Source of the DNA: SXMI01 sp964391365
Lineage (GTDB): Bacteria; Actinomycetota; Acidimicrobiia; Acidimicrobiales; Microtrichaceae
Length of the DNA stretch: 64,000 nt
Direction of reading: 5' to 3'
Assembly: GCA_964391365.1 (NCBI GenBank)
Contig: CAYMKW010000001.1
Coordinates: 1 to 64,000, forward strand
Numbering within the stretch: the first letter of the stretch is position 1; each line of letters starts with the position of its first letter. The notes beneath the pieces were generated by a model. It ran no database searches. It was not told the DNA's origin and saw only the letters and a program-made list of their open reading frames with translations. The translations under genes and the position numbers were made by a program. This document shows positions 35,777 to 44,139 of the stretch, piece after piece.

Positions 35777-36874
35777 TCAGGTCCTGGCCGAGTGCAGCGA
35801 GATCTGCCGGTCACGCCACTGCACCGAACGGCGCACGTAGGTCCGCCAGAGCGAGCGGACGAAGATGCCGCAGAAGAACACGAGGAGCACCGGGTAGAAC
35901 AGCGCCGTCAGCGGCCCGAAGCTCCCCACCCGTCGGAACAGCACCATCAGCTGGCTGACGAACGCCCCGTAGAGCACCACTGAGAGGGCGAGGGGCGCAG
36001 CGCCGCGCAGTCCGTCGGCCAACTCGATCGCTGCGGTGCCCAGTCCGGTCACCCACACGATGATCGCCAGGAGTCGTCGTGCTCCGGTCGAGGACGCTCC
36101 GGATGCGAAGTTCTTGGTCCACCCCTCGGCCAGCTGGCGCAGCCCGCCGGGGTACATGCGGAATCGGAAGTCGTCCCGTCCCAGGGTCACGTTCACACCG
36201 AGATCGTGCTCGTGGTAGCGGCGGGCGATTGCCAGGTCCTCGACCACCTCGGTCCGAACCGACTCGTGCCCACCGATCGTCCGGTAGTCGGCGATGCTCG
36301 TCGCCAGCACGGGACCGAACGCACCACCACGCCGGCGACGGGATCCCGCTGCGGCTCCCATGACGGCGATCGTGTTGAACAGCGCCGAGAGCTGCTCGTA
36401 GCGGCGGACCGTCCGGTGCCAGGGCTGGACCGAGACGAGTCCTCCCTGCTCGGCGAGTTCCGCGAGGAGGCGATCCATGGCGCCGGGGGCGAGTCGAACG
36501 TCGGCATCGAGGAAGGCGATCGCGTCCCCCGTCGCATGCCCGGCACCGGTGTGACAGGCCCAGCTCTTGCCGGTCCAGCCGTCGGGCAGTGGAGGAGCCG
36601 GCACCACCTCGACGAAGTGGAAGGACGCGGCGAGCTCGGCGGTCCGGTCCGTCGAGTGGTCGTCCACGACGACGACCCGGCAACGGGCGGGCCGGTCCCG
36701 CTCCAGGTCGGCGAGGAGGTTGCCCAGACTCAGCTCCTCGTTGCGGGCGGGGATGACGATGGTGACTCCGGTCGTGGGAGCAGTCGCCGGAACGGCAGGC
36801 AGCGAGCGCACCCGTCCGAACGCCCAGGTTCCCGCCAGCAGGGCCGCTGCGCAGATCAGGATCGTGATGGCCAT
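35777..36874 (-). CDS. crtQ: CrtQ-like glycosyltransferase (GT2)
   Basis: A 365-residue membrane GT2 enzyme like 4,4'-diaponeurosporenoate glucosyltransferase. A short N-terminal helix (2-20) precedes the GT-A domain: VTIVIPARNEE, VVVVDDHSTDRT, FLDADVRL (DxD), VVEDLAIARR (ED). The GWTKNFASGASS segment and three to four C-terminal helices are typical of CrtQ. The ATG at 36874 is chosen because it puts the first helix at the N-terminus; an in-frame GTG at 36949, 10 bases after CAGACT, would add 25 Ala/Pro/Glu-rich residues and cannot be excluded. Operon with the CrtO-like gene. Confidence 0.82.
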   Translation of the reverse strand: MAITILICAAALLAGTWAFGRVRSLPAVPATAPTTGVTIVIPARNEELSLGNLLADLERDRPARCRVVVVDDHSTDRTAELAASFHFVEVVPAPPLPDGWTGKSWACHTGAGHATGDAIAFLDADVRLAPGAMDRLLAELAEQGGLVSVQPWHRTVRRYEQLSALFNTIAVMGAAAGSRRRRGGAFGPVLATSIADYRTIGGHESVRTEVVEDLAIARRYHEHDLGVNVTLGRDDFRFRMYPGGLRQLAEGWTKNFASGASSTGARRLLAIIVWVTGLGTAAIELADGLRGAAPLALSVVLYGAFVSQLMVLFRRVGSFGPLTALFYPVLLVFFCGIFVRSLWRTYVRRSVQWRDRQISLHSART

Positions 36875-36959
36875 CGGTGCTCGTTCCGGTCGTGGCCCGC
36901 CTTCCTCGGCGGGCGCCTGAGCGGCGATCGTCCCCGCCGACGGGAACACGAACGCCGAC

Positions 36960-36965
36960 AGTCTG
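36960..36965 (-). promoter_or_regulatory. -10-like box CAGACT upstream of crtQ
   Basis: CAGACT 10 bases before the alternative GTG at 36949 and 85 bases before the chosen ATG. A CAGACT facing the other way serves the GGDEF gene at 37076. Confidence 0.4.
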
Positions 36966-37063
36966 ACCCAACCCCGGGCACGACGGGACGATTCCCCGAT
37001 CCGGATGCCGTCGGTCCGTCCCGCCTCCCATCGGATTGCCGCGTCCGGTCACGCTCCGTGGTC

Positions 37064-37069
37064 CAGACT
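37064..37069 (+). promoter_or_regulatory. -10 box CAGACT of the GGDEF gene
   Basis: CAGACT, 6 bases, GTG at 37076; leaderless-type and used to choose the start. Confidence 0.5.
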
Positions 37070-37075
37070 GTGCGG

Positions 37076-38860
37076 GTGGTGGTCCACGGGGGTCAGGGAC
37101 GCCGCCGCCCGTCGGCGCCGGACGTCGAGGCGCCGCGTCGTGTCGTGGTGCTCGACCGAGGGGTCGGCGACGGGCAGCGACTCGTCGAGCACCTCGCCGG
37201 GTCCGCGTGCGTCGACGCCGTTGCGGTCAGTCCGGCCGACCTGAGCGCCCGGGTCGTCCCGTGGCCGGACTCCCGAATCGACGACGTGGCCGCCGTGCTG
37301 CTCATGGTGCAGGCCCATCGCGGGACCGTCGCGGCCACGGAGCGGATCGTCGAACTGCTCGGCGAGGTTCCGCTGGTCGTCGTCGCCGAGGACGACGACT
37401 CCCTCCACGCCGGTCTCCTGGCGGCCGGGGTGAGCGAGGTCGTGCCGCTGCCCGAACTGTCGGGCCGGGCGCTGGAGCGGGCGGTCGGCGCAGCGTCGGC
37501 CCGACGCCGGGGCCGGGCCCCGGATGCCCCCCACGCATCGGTCGACGCGCTCACCGGCCTGGTCAACCGGTCGGGTCTCGGGGTCGACCTGCCGCTGCGC
37601 CTGGCGGCGGCCGACCGCCCCGGTGCCGTCGTCGTGGTGTACGCCGATCTGGACCGGTTCAAGCTGGTCAACGACACCTACGGCCACTCGGTCGGTGACG
37701 AGGTGCTGGTCGAGGCGGCAGACCGGCTCCGCCGATCGGTCAGGTCGTCGGACCTGGTCGTGCGGGTCGGCGGTGACGAGTTCGTGATCGTCCTCGACGG
37801 GCCGCGGGTGGAACAGGTGGCCGAGGAGGTCTCGCGGCGGATCCTGAGGGCGTTCGGCTCGGGGATCCCCGTCGGAGGCCGCCACCTGTCGGTCGGGATC
37901 AGCATGGGGCTCGCCACCTCGCTCCCCGGCGAGTCCGCCGGCGACCTGGTGGCTCGCGCCGACCGGGCCCTCTACCTGGCCAAGCGGCGCGGGCGTGGGC
38001 GGATCGCCCGCTACGACGGCGACCTCGAGCGGTCGATCGAGCAGCTCCAGCGCGCCGCCTCGGCGCTGAGCGGTGCGCTCGAGCACGGCGGACTGCGCGT
38101 CGTCGCCCGTCCCGTGATCGACCGGTCGTCGGCGACGGTCCTGGGCCACCACTGCGTTCCGGCGTGGTCGAGCGAGCTCCACCTGCGCCTCCCCGCCCCC
38201 GGCACCGGCTGCGTGGCCTCCGATGCAACGGATCGAGCGGCGACGCCCGGTGAGGTCTCCTGTCAGGTCGGGCGCGCCGCGGATCTGGTCCGCTGGGTCG
38301 CCTCGCAGGTCGGCCCTTCCCTCGACCCGACCCGGGCACTCGCCGCACCGCGACGGGTCTATGTGGACGTGCCCGGCCCGGTGCTCGCCCATGCTCCCCT
38401 CCGGGTCCTGGAGGGAATCCGGCCCGAGCGACGCGAGCGGATCGTGCTCCTCGTCGACGAGGACTGGCTCGTCCAGCACCCCGGCGTCCCCGGCGTCGGG
38501 GAACTGATCGACGCCGGCTTCTCCCTGGGTCTGGCCCGCTTCGGCGCCGCCCACGGGTCGCTCCACCTGCTGACCAGGTACCCGTTCGAGTCCGTCTGGG
38601 TCGACGACCGGATCGTCCACGGGCTGGCCGACGACCCGACACGGCAGGCCGAGCTCACCGGGATCGCCGCCACCGCCGCCACGCTCGGTCAGCGACTGGT
38701 GGCCCACGAGCCGCTGCGGAGCTTCGATGCTGACGCGCTCGAGCGGGTCGGCGGCGTGGCGATCGTGCGCTCCCGGCTCTCGGTGCCGTCGGTCCGTTCC
38801 CTCGACGGTGACGTCACCCAGCCGCTGGCCACGGTGCTGGCGGCGGGGAGCGGGGTGTAG
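37076..38860 (+). CDS. diguanylate cyclase with receiver-like N-terminus and inactive EAL domain
   Basis: A 594-residue c-di-GMP protein. The N-terminal ~140 residues resemble a receiver fold (VVVLDRGVGDGQRLVEHLAG, LVVVAEDDD) without a clear phospho-Asp site. The GGDEF domain is complete: DLDRFKLVNDTYGHSVGDEV, RSSD inhibitory site five residues before GGDEF, then the D-R-A-L-Y-L-A-K end. The C-terminal ~240 residues keep the outline of an EAL domain but EALxRW is replaced by HHCVPAW, so phosphodiesterase activity should be lost. Start GTG 37076 (GTG 37070 is an alternative). Divergent from crtQ; the stop codon is part of the -10 box of the next gene. Confidence 0.87.
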   Translation: MVVHGGQGRRRPSAPDVEAPRRVVVLDRGVGDGQRLVEHLAGSACVDAVAVSPADLSARVVPWPDSRIDDVAAVLLMVQAHRGTVAATERIVELLGEVPLVVVAEDDDSLHAGLLAAGVSEVVPLPELSGRALERAVGAASARRRGRAPDAPHASVDALTGLVNRSGLGVDLPLRLAAADRPGAVVVVYADLDRFKLVNDTYGHSVGDEVLVEAADRLRRSVRSSDLVVRVGGDEFVIVLDGPRVEQVAEEVSRRILRAFGSGIPVGGRHLSVGISMGLATSLPGESAGDLVARADRALYLAKRRGRGRIARYDGDLERSIEQLQRAASALSGALEHGGLRVVARPVIDRSSATVLGHHCVPAWSSELHLRLPAPGTGCVASDATDRAATPGEVSCQVGRAADLVRWVASQVGPSLDPTRALAAPRRVYVDVPGPVLAHAPLRVLEGIRPERRERIVLLVDEDWLVQHPGVPGVGELIDAGFSLGLARFGAAHGSLHLLTRYPFESVWVDDRIVHGLADDPTRQAELTGIAATAATLGQRLVAHEPLRSFDADALERVGGVAIVRSRLSVPSVRSLDGDVTQPLATVLAAGSGV

Positions 38861-38863
38861 TTT
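38858..38863 (+). promoter_or_regulatory. -10 box TAGTTT of the acyl-CoA dehydrogenase gene
   Basis: TAGTTT overlaps the stop of the GGDEF gene and lies 30 bases before the TTG start; the leader holds a GGGAG ribosome binding site. Confidence 0.4.
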
Positions 38864-38893
38864 CCGGCCGTCCACGAACGCCGGGAGCCAGCC

Positions 38894-40039
38894 TTGCTGC
38901 AGTTCACCGAGGAACACGACCTGTTCCGCCAGACCGTCCGCGACCTGGTTGCCCAGGAGATCGACCCGCACGCCGATGCATGGGAGGCCGCCGGGGAGTT
39001 CCCGGCGCACGACCTGTTCCGGCGCTTCGGTGACCTGGGTCTGCTCGGCCTCGAGTACGACCCGATCGACGGCGGCGGCGGCGCCGACCACGTGTTCACG
39101 ATGATCCTGGGCGAGGAGGTCGGGCGCTGCGCCTCCCTGGGGGTCGCCATGGCGCTGGCGGTGCAGACGGACATGGCGACCCCGTCGCTCGCGCGATACG
39201 GGTCGCCGGAACTGCGCGAGCAGTTCCTCCGTCCCGCGATCACGGGCGAGATGGTCACGTCGATCGCCGTGTCCGAACCTGATGCCGGTTCCGATGTTGC
39301 CGGTCTGCGGACCCGGGCGGTCCGGGACGGTGACGAGTGGGTCATCAACGGGTCCAAGATGTGGATCACGAACGGCACCCAGGCCGACTGGCTGTGCCTC
39401 CTGGCCCGGACGTCCGAGGAGGGCGGCTACCGCGGGATGTCCCAGATCGTGGTGCCGACCGACGTCGAGGGGTTCCAGGTGAGTCGCCGGCTCGACAAGC
39501 TGGGGATGCGCGCGTCCGACACGGCAGAGCTGACGTTCACCGACGTGCGGGTGCCGGTGGCCAACACGATCGGCGAGATCGGCCAGGGCTTCCAGCAGCA
39601 GATGGCGCAGTTCCAGAACGAGCGGATGATCGCCGCCTACCAGTTGGTCGGCGCGGTCGAGACGGCGCTCGAGCGGACGATCGCCTACGTGCGTGAGCGG
39701 CAGGCCTTCGGCGGGGTGCTCGCCGACAACCAGGTCATCCAGTACGAGCTCGCCGACATCTCGGCCGAGCTCGACATGCTGCGCCACCACCACTGGGTGA
39801 CCGTGGCCCAGGTCCGGGCGGGTGAGGACATCACCCGGCAGGCGACCGTCTCCAAGCTGCGGTCGGCCCGGCTGGCCCGGCGCATGGCCGACGCGGCGGT
39901 GCAGTTCCACGGGGGAATGGGCTACGTGGAGGAGCTGTGGCCCGCCCGGTTCTTCCGGGACACCCGACTGTGGTCCATCGGCGGCGGAGCCGACGAGGTC
40001 ATGCTCCGGTCGCTCGCCCGCATCCACGGCGTCGTCTGA
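38894..40039 (+). CDS. acyl-CoA dehydrogenase
   Basis: A 381-residue FAD-dependent acyl-CoA dehydrogenase, the usual length. The FAD and substrate signatures are present: SIAVSEPDAGSDVAGLRTRA near 120-140, KMWITNGTQADWLCLLART, and the C-terminal QFHGGMGYVEELWPARFFRD. The catalytic Glu would be in the FHGGMGYVEE region if it follows the short/medium-chain type. Chain-length specificity cannot be told. TTG start with GGGAG 7 bases upstream. It stands alone between the GGDEF gene and the TPP riboswitch. Confidence 0.92.
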   Translation: MLQFTEEHDLFRQTVRDLVAQEIDPHADAWEAAGEFPAHDLFRRFGDLGLLGLEYDPIDGGGGADHVFTMILGEEVGRCASLGVAMALAVQTDMATPSLARYGSPELREQFLRPAITGEMVTSIAVSEPDAGSDVAGLRTRAVRDGDEWVINGSKMWITNGTQADWLCLLARTSEEGGYRGMSQIVVPTDVEGFQVSRRLDKLGMRASDTAELTFTDVRVPVANTIGEIGQGFQQQMAQFQNERMIAAYQLVGAVETALERTIAYVRERQAFGGVLADNQVIQYELADISAELDMLRHHHWVTVAQVRAGEDITRQATVSKLRSARLARRMADAAVQFHGGMGYVEELWPARFFRDTRLWSIGGGADEVMLRSLARIHGVV

Positions 40040-40091
40040 GTCGAGCGGCGACACCGCGGTCGGCCGGGGGCCGGCGTCGTTCCCGCTGGGG

Positions 40092-40097
40092 TAGGGT
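40092..40097 (+). promoter_or_regulatory. -10 box TAGGGT of the thiamine operon
   Basis: TAGGGT ends just before the riboswitch, placing the transcript start near 40104. Confidence 0.5.
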
Positions 40098-40106
40098 GCG
40101 GAACTG

Positions 40107-40200
40107 ACACACCGGGGAGCTCGGACGACCGGGCTGAGAGGGTGGCTGGACGGCCACCGACCCGCACGAACCTGAACCGGGTAATGCCGGCGGAGGGAGC
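40107..40200 (+). promoter_or_regulatory. TPP riboswitch (THI element)
   Basis: The conserved core is clear: GGGGAGC at 40114-40120, CTGAGAGGGTGG at 40134, then ACCGACCC, AACCTGAACCGGGTAATGCC and GGCGGAGGGAG. The last element includes a GGAGG ribosome binding site directly before the ATG at 40201, and no terminator hairpin separates them. TPP binding would therefore hide the ribosome binding site and block translation. Confidence 0.95.
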
Positions 40201-40956
40201 ATGTCGATGACCACGGTCGTCCTGAGCGGTGGACCCCTGCGCCCCGAGCCGACGCGGGCCGTGCTGGCGGCGCTCGATGCGATCGGCCGCGGCGGCGGCC
40301 CGGTCCGCGTGGTCGCCGCCGATTCCGGCTACGAGCGCGCCGAACAGCTGGGGCTCCGGGTGGACGATCTGGTCGGGGATCTGGACTCGATCGGGCCGGA
40401 GGCCCTGGAGCGTGCGGAGCGAGCCGGAACCCGGGTGCACCGGCACCCGCAGGACAAGGACGCCACCGACCTGGAACTGGCCCTGGAACTCGCGGCCGAG
40501 GGCTGTGCACTGGCGAGCGCCGACCGGATCCTCGTCGTCGGCACGTCCGCCGGTCGGGTCGACCACCTCCTCGCACTGCTCGGGGCGCTCGGATCGGAGC
40601 GACTGGCGGGCGTCGCCGTCGACGCCGTGCTCGACGACGACACGGTTGCGATCTGCCGTCCCGGCACGACGGTGCTGTCGGCGGGCGACGGCACCATCGT
40701 GTCGCTCCTGGCTCTGGTTGGCCCGGCCCGTGTGGCCCGGACGACTGGGTTGCGCTGGCCGCTCACGGACCGGGTGCTGCCGGCCATGGCCGGGCTCGGT
40801 GTGTCCAACGTGGTGGACCGCGCTCCGGCCTCGCTCGAGCTCACCGCCGGCGTGCTGGCCGTCGTCGTGCCCGGCGGCGTGCCCGCCGACCCGGACACAC
40901 GCCCGCCCGCCGACCCGGACACACGCCCGCCCGCCGACCCGGAGGTCGATCAGTGA
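40201..40956 (+). CDS. thiN: thiamine pyrophosphokinase
   Basis: Converts thiamine to TPP using ATP. The 251 residues show the catalytic domain (1-~130) with VVAADSGYERAEQLG, the signature DDLVGDLDSIGPEAL, and DKDATDLELALELA, then the thiamine-binding domain with GRVDHLLALLGAL. The C-terminus ends in a tandem ADPDTRPP repeat, coded by a 24-base DNA repeat, that is not part of the family. First gene under the TPP riboswitch. ATG at 40201 directly follows the aptamer; ATG at 40207 is also possible. The stop overlaps thiB (ATG-type/GTGA overlap). Confidence 0.92.
   Translation: MSMTTVVLSGGPLRPEPTRAVLAALDAIGRGGGPVRVVAADSGYERAEQLGLRVDDLVGDLDSIGPEALERAERAGTRVHRHPQDKDATDLELALELAAEGCALASADRILVVGTSAGRVDHLLALLGALGSERLAGVAVDAVLDDDTVAICRPGTTVLSAGDGTIVSLLALVGPARVARTTGLRWPLTDRVLPAMAGLGVSNVVDRAPASLELTAGVLAVVVPGGVPADPDTRPPADPDTRPPADPEVDQ
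40885..40943 (+). repeat. 24-base tandem repeat at the 3' end of thiN
   Basis: Two perfect 24-base copies (40885-40908, 40909-40932) and a partial third, in frame, coding ADPDTRPP. Confidence 0.9.
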
Positions 40957-42038
40957 AGCGAAGCCGAACCACCCTGGCTCGTCTGGTCCCAGCAGTCGTC
41001 GCCATCATCGCCGTGACCGCATCGTGCTCCAGCGACGACACGGCGACGGGCACCGACGGCGCCGTGGCCCCGGAGGAGGGCGCCGAGGTCGTCCTGGTCA
41101 CCTACGACTCCTTCGCGCTGCCGCAGGCGGCGGCGGAGGCATTCACCGCACGGACCGGAGCGACGATCCGGGTCGTGGCCTCCGGCGACGCCGGCGCCGC
41201 GGTCACCAAGGCGTTGCTCAGCGCCGGTGCCCCGGAGGGCGACGTCCTCTTCGGCGTCGACTCCTCACTCGCGGGCCGGGTACTCGCCGCCGACCTGCTC
41301 GAGCCGTTCACCCCTGCTGGCGTGGACCAGGTGCCGGAAGCGGTCCGCCTGCCCGGCGAGCTCGGCGAGCTGCTCACGCCGGTCGACACCGGTGAGGTCT
41401 GCGTGCTCGCCGACTCGGAGTGGTTCGCCTCCCGCTCGATCCCGCTCCCGACCGATCTCGGCTCGCTCACCGATCCCCTCTACCGGGACCTCCTCGTCGT
41501 GCAGAGCCCGGTGACGTCGTCGCCGGGGCTGGCGTTCCTCGTGGGAACCGTCGCCAGGTCGGGTGAGGAGTGGCCCCGCTACTGGGCGCAGCTACGCGAC
41601 AACGGGGTCCGGGTCCGTCCCAGCTGGGACGACTCGTACAACACCGACTACACGGTCTCGGGTGGTGATCGGCCGCTCGTGGTGTCGTACGCCTCCTCGC
41701 CGCCGGCCGAGGTCGTCTTCAGCGAGGGGGCGATCGAAGCGCCCTCGTCGGTCGTGATCGAGGACACGTGTGTCCGGCAGGTCGAGTACGCAGGCGTGCT
41801 GCGCGGCGCTGCGAACCCGGAGCTGGCCCGGCAGCTGGTCGAGTTCATGGTCTCGCCCGAGTGGCAGGCCGAGCTGCCGCTGACCAACTTCGTGTTCCCC
41901 GTCCTGACCGGCACGCCGCTCCCACCCGTCTTCGAGCGGTTCGCCGTGCGCCCCGCCGATCCGCTCGACGTTCCGGCGGAGCGGGTGGCCGCCGAGCGTG
42001 ACGCGTGGATCGAGCAGTGGCGGACGATCCTGGAGTGA
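40953..42038 (+). CDS. thiB: thiamine ABC transporter substrate-binding lipoprotein
   Basis: Captures thiamine outside the membrane. The 361 residues begin with a lipoprotein signal peptide ending at Cys25 (TASC; a slightly unusual lipobox), then a two-lobe binding fold of the ThiB/iron-type family: VTYDSFALPQAA, GDVLFGVDSSLAGRVLAA, PSWDDSYNTDYTVSGGDRPLVVSYASSP and a C-terminal VEFMVSPEWQAELPLTNFVFPV. Start overlaps the thiN stop by 4 bases and its own stop overlaps the permease start. Regulation by the TPP riboswitch is expected for the whole set. Confidence 0.9.
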   Translation: MKRSRTTLARLVPAVVAIIAVTASCSSDDTATGTDGAVAPEEGAEVVLVTYDSFALPQAAAEAFTARTGATIRVVASGDAGAAVTKALLSAGAPEGDVLFGVDSSLAGRVLAADLLEPFTPAGVDQVPEAVRLPGELGELLTPVDTGEVCVLADSEWFASRSIPLPTDLGSLTDPLYRDLLVVQSPVTSSPGLAFLVGTVARSGEEWPRYWAQLRDNGVRVRPSWDDSYNTDYTVSGGDRPLVVSYASSPPAEVVFSEGAIEAPSSVVIEDTCVRQVEYAGVLRGAANPELARQLVEFMVSPEWQAELPLTNFVFPVLTGTPLPPVFERFAVRPADPLDVPAERVAAERDAWIEQWRTILE

Positions 42039-43717
42039 TCCCGCTGTCGCCTCCCCGCCGGTCCACGACCCGTCGCGCCGACGATCGCCCCCGGATGGTC
42101 GGCAGCCTGGCGGTCGTGCTCGTCGGCGTCGCGGTCGCGATCCCGGTGACCGCGGTCGTGCTGCGCGCGGTCCGGGACGGCGGGGACTGGGGCCTGTCCG
42201 CTCCCGCCAGGATCCTCGGTGCTCCCCGGACCTGGCGACTGGTGACGCTCACCGTGGCCCAGGCGGTGGGGTCGACCGTGCTGACGCTCGCCGTCGGTCT
42301 GCCGGTGGCCTGGGTGCTGGGGACGTTCCGGTTCCCGGGCCGCCGACTGATCCGGCTCGTGGTCCTCGTTCCCTTCGTGCTCCCGTCGGTGGTGCTCGCC
42401 ACGGCGGTGGCCTCGGTCATCGGTCCGACGGGACCGGTCGACCTCCGGGGCACCTGGTGGGCCGTGCTCATCGCACACCTCTGTTTCAACCTCGCGGTCG
42501 TCGTGCTGGTGGTCTCGGATGCGGTGGGCCGGCTCCCACCGTCGCTCGATGGGGCCGCCCGCACGCTGGGTGCCGGATCGTTGGCCTCGTTCCGTCGTGT
42601 CGTGGTGCCGGCCGTCCGTCCGGCGATCGTCTCGTCGGCGGCGGTCGTGTTCCTGTTCTGCCTGACCAGCTTCGGGGTCGTGGTGATCCTGGGTGGTGGA
42701 GCGGTGACGACCCTCGAGGTCGAGATCTGGACCCGTGCCACCCGGCAGTTCGACCTGTCCGGCGCGGCGGTCCTCGCCGCCCTGCAGGTCGTGACGGTCG
42801 TCGTGGCGCTCGGTCTGGTCGGATCGGCGTCACGCCGATCGGGTGCCGGGAGCCTCCGGACCCGTCGACGCCGGCCGCGCACCATTGCGGAACGCGCTGC
42901 GGTCGCCGCATCGGCAGGTGCGGTGCTGCTGGTCTCCGGAGTGCCGCTGGCGGCGCTCGTGGAGCGATCGACCCGGGTGGGGGAGCGCCGGACGTGGAGC
43001 AACTGGACGGATCTCGGCTCGGTGCTGGAGGGCACCGGCCTGGCGGTGGCCCCGCTCGATGCGCTCCGCCGGTCGCTCCTGGGTGCCGGGATCGCGGCGC
43101 TGCTCGCCGTGCTCGTGGCGGTGCCGGCGTCGGCGCTGGCCGCCCGGCGTCCCGGCGGGGTCGCCGAACGGGTCCTGACCCTCCCGCTGGCGATCTCGGC
43201 GACGACGATCGGGTTGGGCCTGCTGCTCGTGGTCGGTCGGCCGCCGGTGGATCTCCGTGGTTCGTGGTGGCTCGTCCCCGTCGCACAGGCCCTGGTCGCG
43301 CTGCCGCTGGTGGTCCGTGTCGTCGCCCCGGCGCTCCGTTCGGTGCCGCGGTCGTCCTTGGACGCCGCCGCGGTGCTGGGGCTCGATCGAGGGGCCCGGC
43401 GCCGACGGGTGGAGCTGCCCGCCATCCGTGGCGCGATGGCTGCGGGTGCCGCACTCGCGTTCGTGGCCTGCCTGGGTGAGTTCGGCGCGACCGTGTTCCT
43501 GGCCCGCTCCGACCGGGCGACGGTCCCGGTGGTCATCGAGCAGCTCGCCTCCCGACCCGGCCCCGCCGCGGTGGGCCAGGCCATGGCGCTCAGCTGCGTG
43601 CTGGTGGCCGTCTGTGGTGTGGTGCTGCTGGTCGTGGACTCGGCCGGCGACCGAGCGGCATCCGGCCGGACGCTCCCGCGGGGCAGAATGGTCCCGTGGA
43701 CGTCCGAGCCGACCTGA
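42035..43717 (+). CDS. thiP: thiamine ABC transporter permease
   Basis: A 560-residue inner-membrane permease with 12 predicted helices and two copies of the BPD transport domain, each with an EAA-type loop (GAARTLGAGSLASFRRVVVPAVRP and DAAAVLGLDRGARRRRVELPA). This double-length layout is characteristic of ThiP and iron permeases. GTG start overlapping thiB's stop (GTGA). The matching ATPase ThiQ is absent here: the next genes are an SRPBCC protein and glgX, so an ATPase must be supplied from elsewhere. The last 22 bases overlap the SRPBCC gene. Confidence 0.9.
   Translation: MIPLSPPRRSTTRRADDRPRMVGSLAVVLVGVAVAIPVTAVVLRAVRDGGDWGLSAPARILGAPRTWRLVTLTVAQAVGSTVLTLAVGLPVAWVLGTFRFPGRRLIRLVVLVPFVLPSVVLATAVASVIGPTGPVDLRGTWWAVLIAHLCFNLAVVVLVVSDAVGRLPPSLDGAARTLGAGSLASFRRVVVPAVRPAIVSSAAVVFLFCLTSFGVVVILGGGAVTTLEVEIWTRATRQFDLSGAAVLAALQVVTVVVALGLVGSASRRSGAGSLRTRRRRPRTIAERAAVAASAGAVLLVSGVPLAALVERSTRVGERRTWSNWTDLGSVLEGTGLAVAPLDALRRSLLGAGIAALLAVLVAVPASALAARRPGGVAERVLTLPLAISATTIGLGLLLVVGRPPVDLRGSWWLVPVAQALVALPLVVRVVAPALRSVPRSSLDAAAVLGLDRGARRRRVELPAIRGAMAAGAALAFVACLGEFGATVFLARSDRATVPVVIEQLASRPGPAAVGQAMALSCVLVAVCGVVLLVVDSAGDRAASGRTLPRGRMVPWTSEPT
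43684..43689 (+). promoter_or_regulatory. -10-like box CAGAAT of the SRPBCC gene
   Basis: CAGAAT inside the end of thiP, 6 bases before the GTG at 43696. Confidence 0.4.
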
Positions 43718-44139
43718 CGACCGACGCGGCTCCGTCGGCCCTCTTCGAGGTGGTCGCCGACCTGGCCACCTACCCGGACTGGTTGGACATCGTGGGGCGC
43801 GCCGAGTCGACGCCGTCCGTCGAGGGGGACGTCGGCCCGGCCTGGCTGGTCGACCTCCAGGGGCAACTGGGGCCCCTGCGCCGGTCCAAGCGGCTGCGGA
43901 TGGTCCGCACGGAGTGCACGGCGCCCCGTCGGGTGCGCTTCGAGCGGCGGGACGTGGACGGCCGGGACCACAGCGACTGGATCCTCACCGCAACGGTCGA
44001 CGACGGGGACGAGGGCGGCAGTCGCCTCGAGGTGCACCTCCACTACGGCGGCTCGCTCTGGGTCCCGCTGCTGGACCGGCTGCTCGCCGACGAGATCCGC
44101 TCGTCCCGACGCCGCCTGGCCGAGCTGGTCGGATCGTGA
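43696..44139 (+). CDS. SRPBCC-family (START/polyketide cyclase-like) protein
   Basis: A 147-residue soluble protein with the helix-grip SRPBCC pattern: an N-terminal FEVVADLATYPDWLD, a run of antiparallel strands, and a long C-terminal helix (LLDRLLADEIRSSRRRLAELV). Such proteins bind hydrophobic ligands; the ligand is unknown. GTG start with CAGAAT 6 bases upstream, overlapping the end of thiP in another frame. Its stop overlaps the glgX start by 4 bases, so it may be the first gene of a short operon with glgX, partly independent of the riboswitch. Confidence 0.82.
   Translation: MDVRADLTTDAAPSALFEVVADLATYPDWLDIVGRAESTPSVEGDVGPAWLVDLQGQLGPLRRSKRLRMVRTECTAPRRVRFERRDVDGRDHSDWILTATVDDGDEGGSRLEVHLHYGGSLWVPLLDRLLADEIRSSRRRLAELVGS

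Noticed and set aside
37049..40576. 1,175-codon minus-strand frame across the GGDEF, acyl-CoA dehydrogenase and thiN genes
   Set aside because: It runs opposite three clear genes and a TPP riboswitch; the composition is His/Gln/Arg-rich low complexity typical of shadows.
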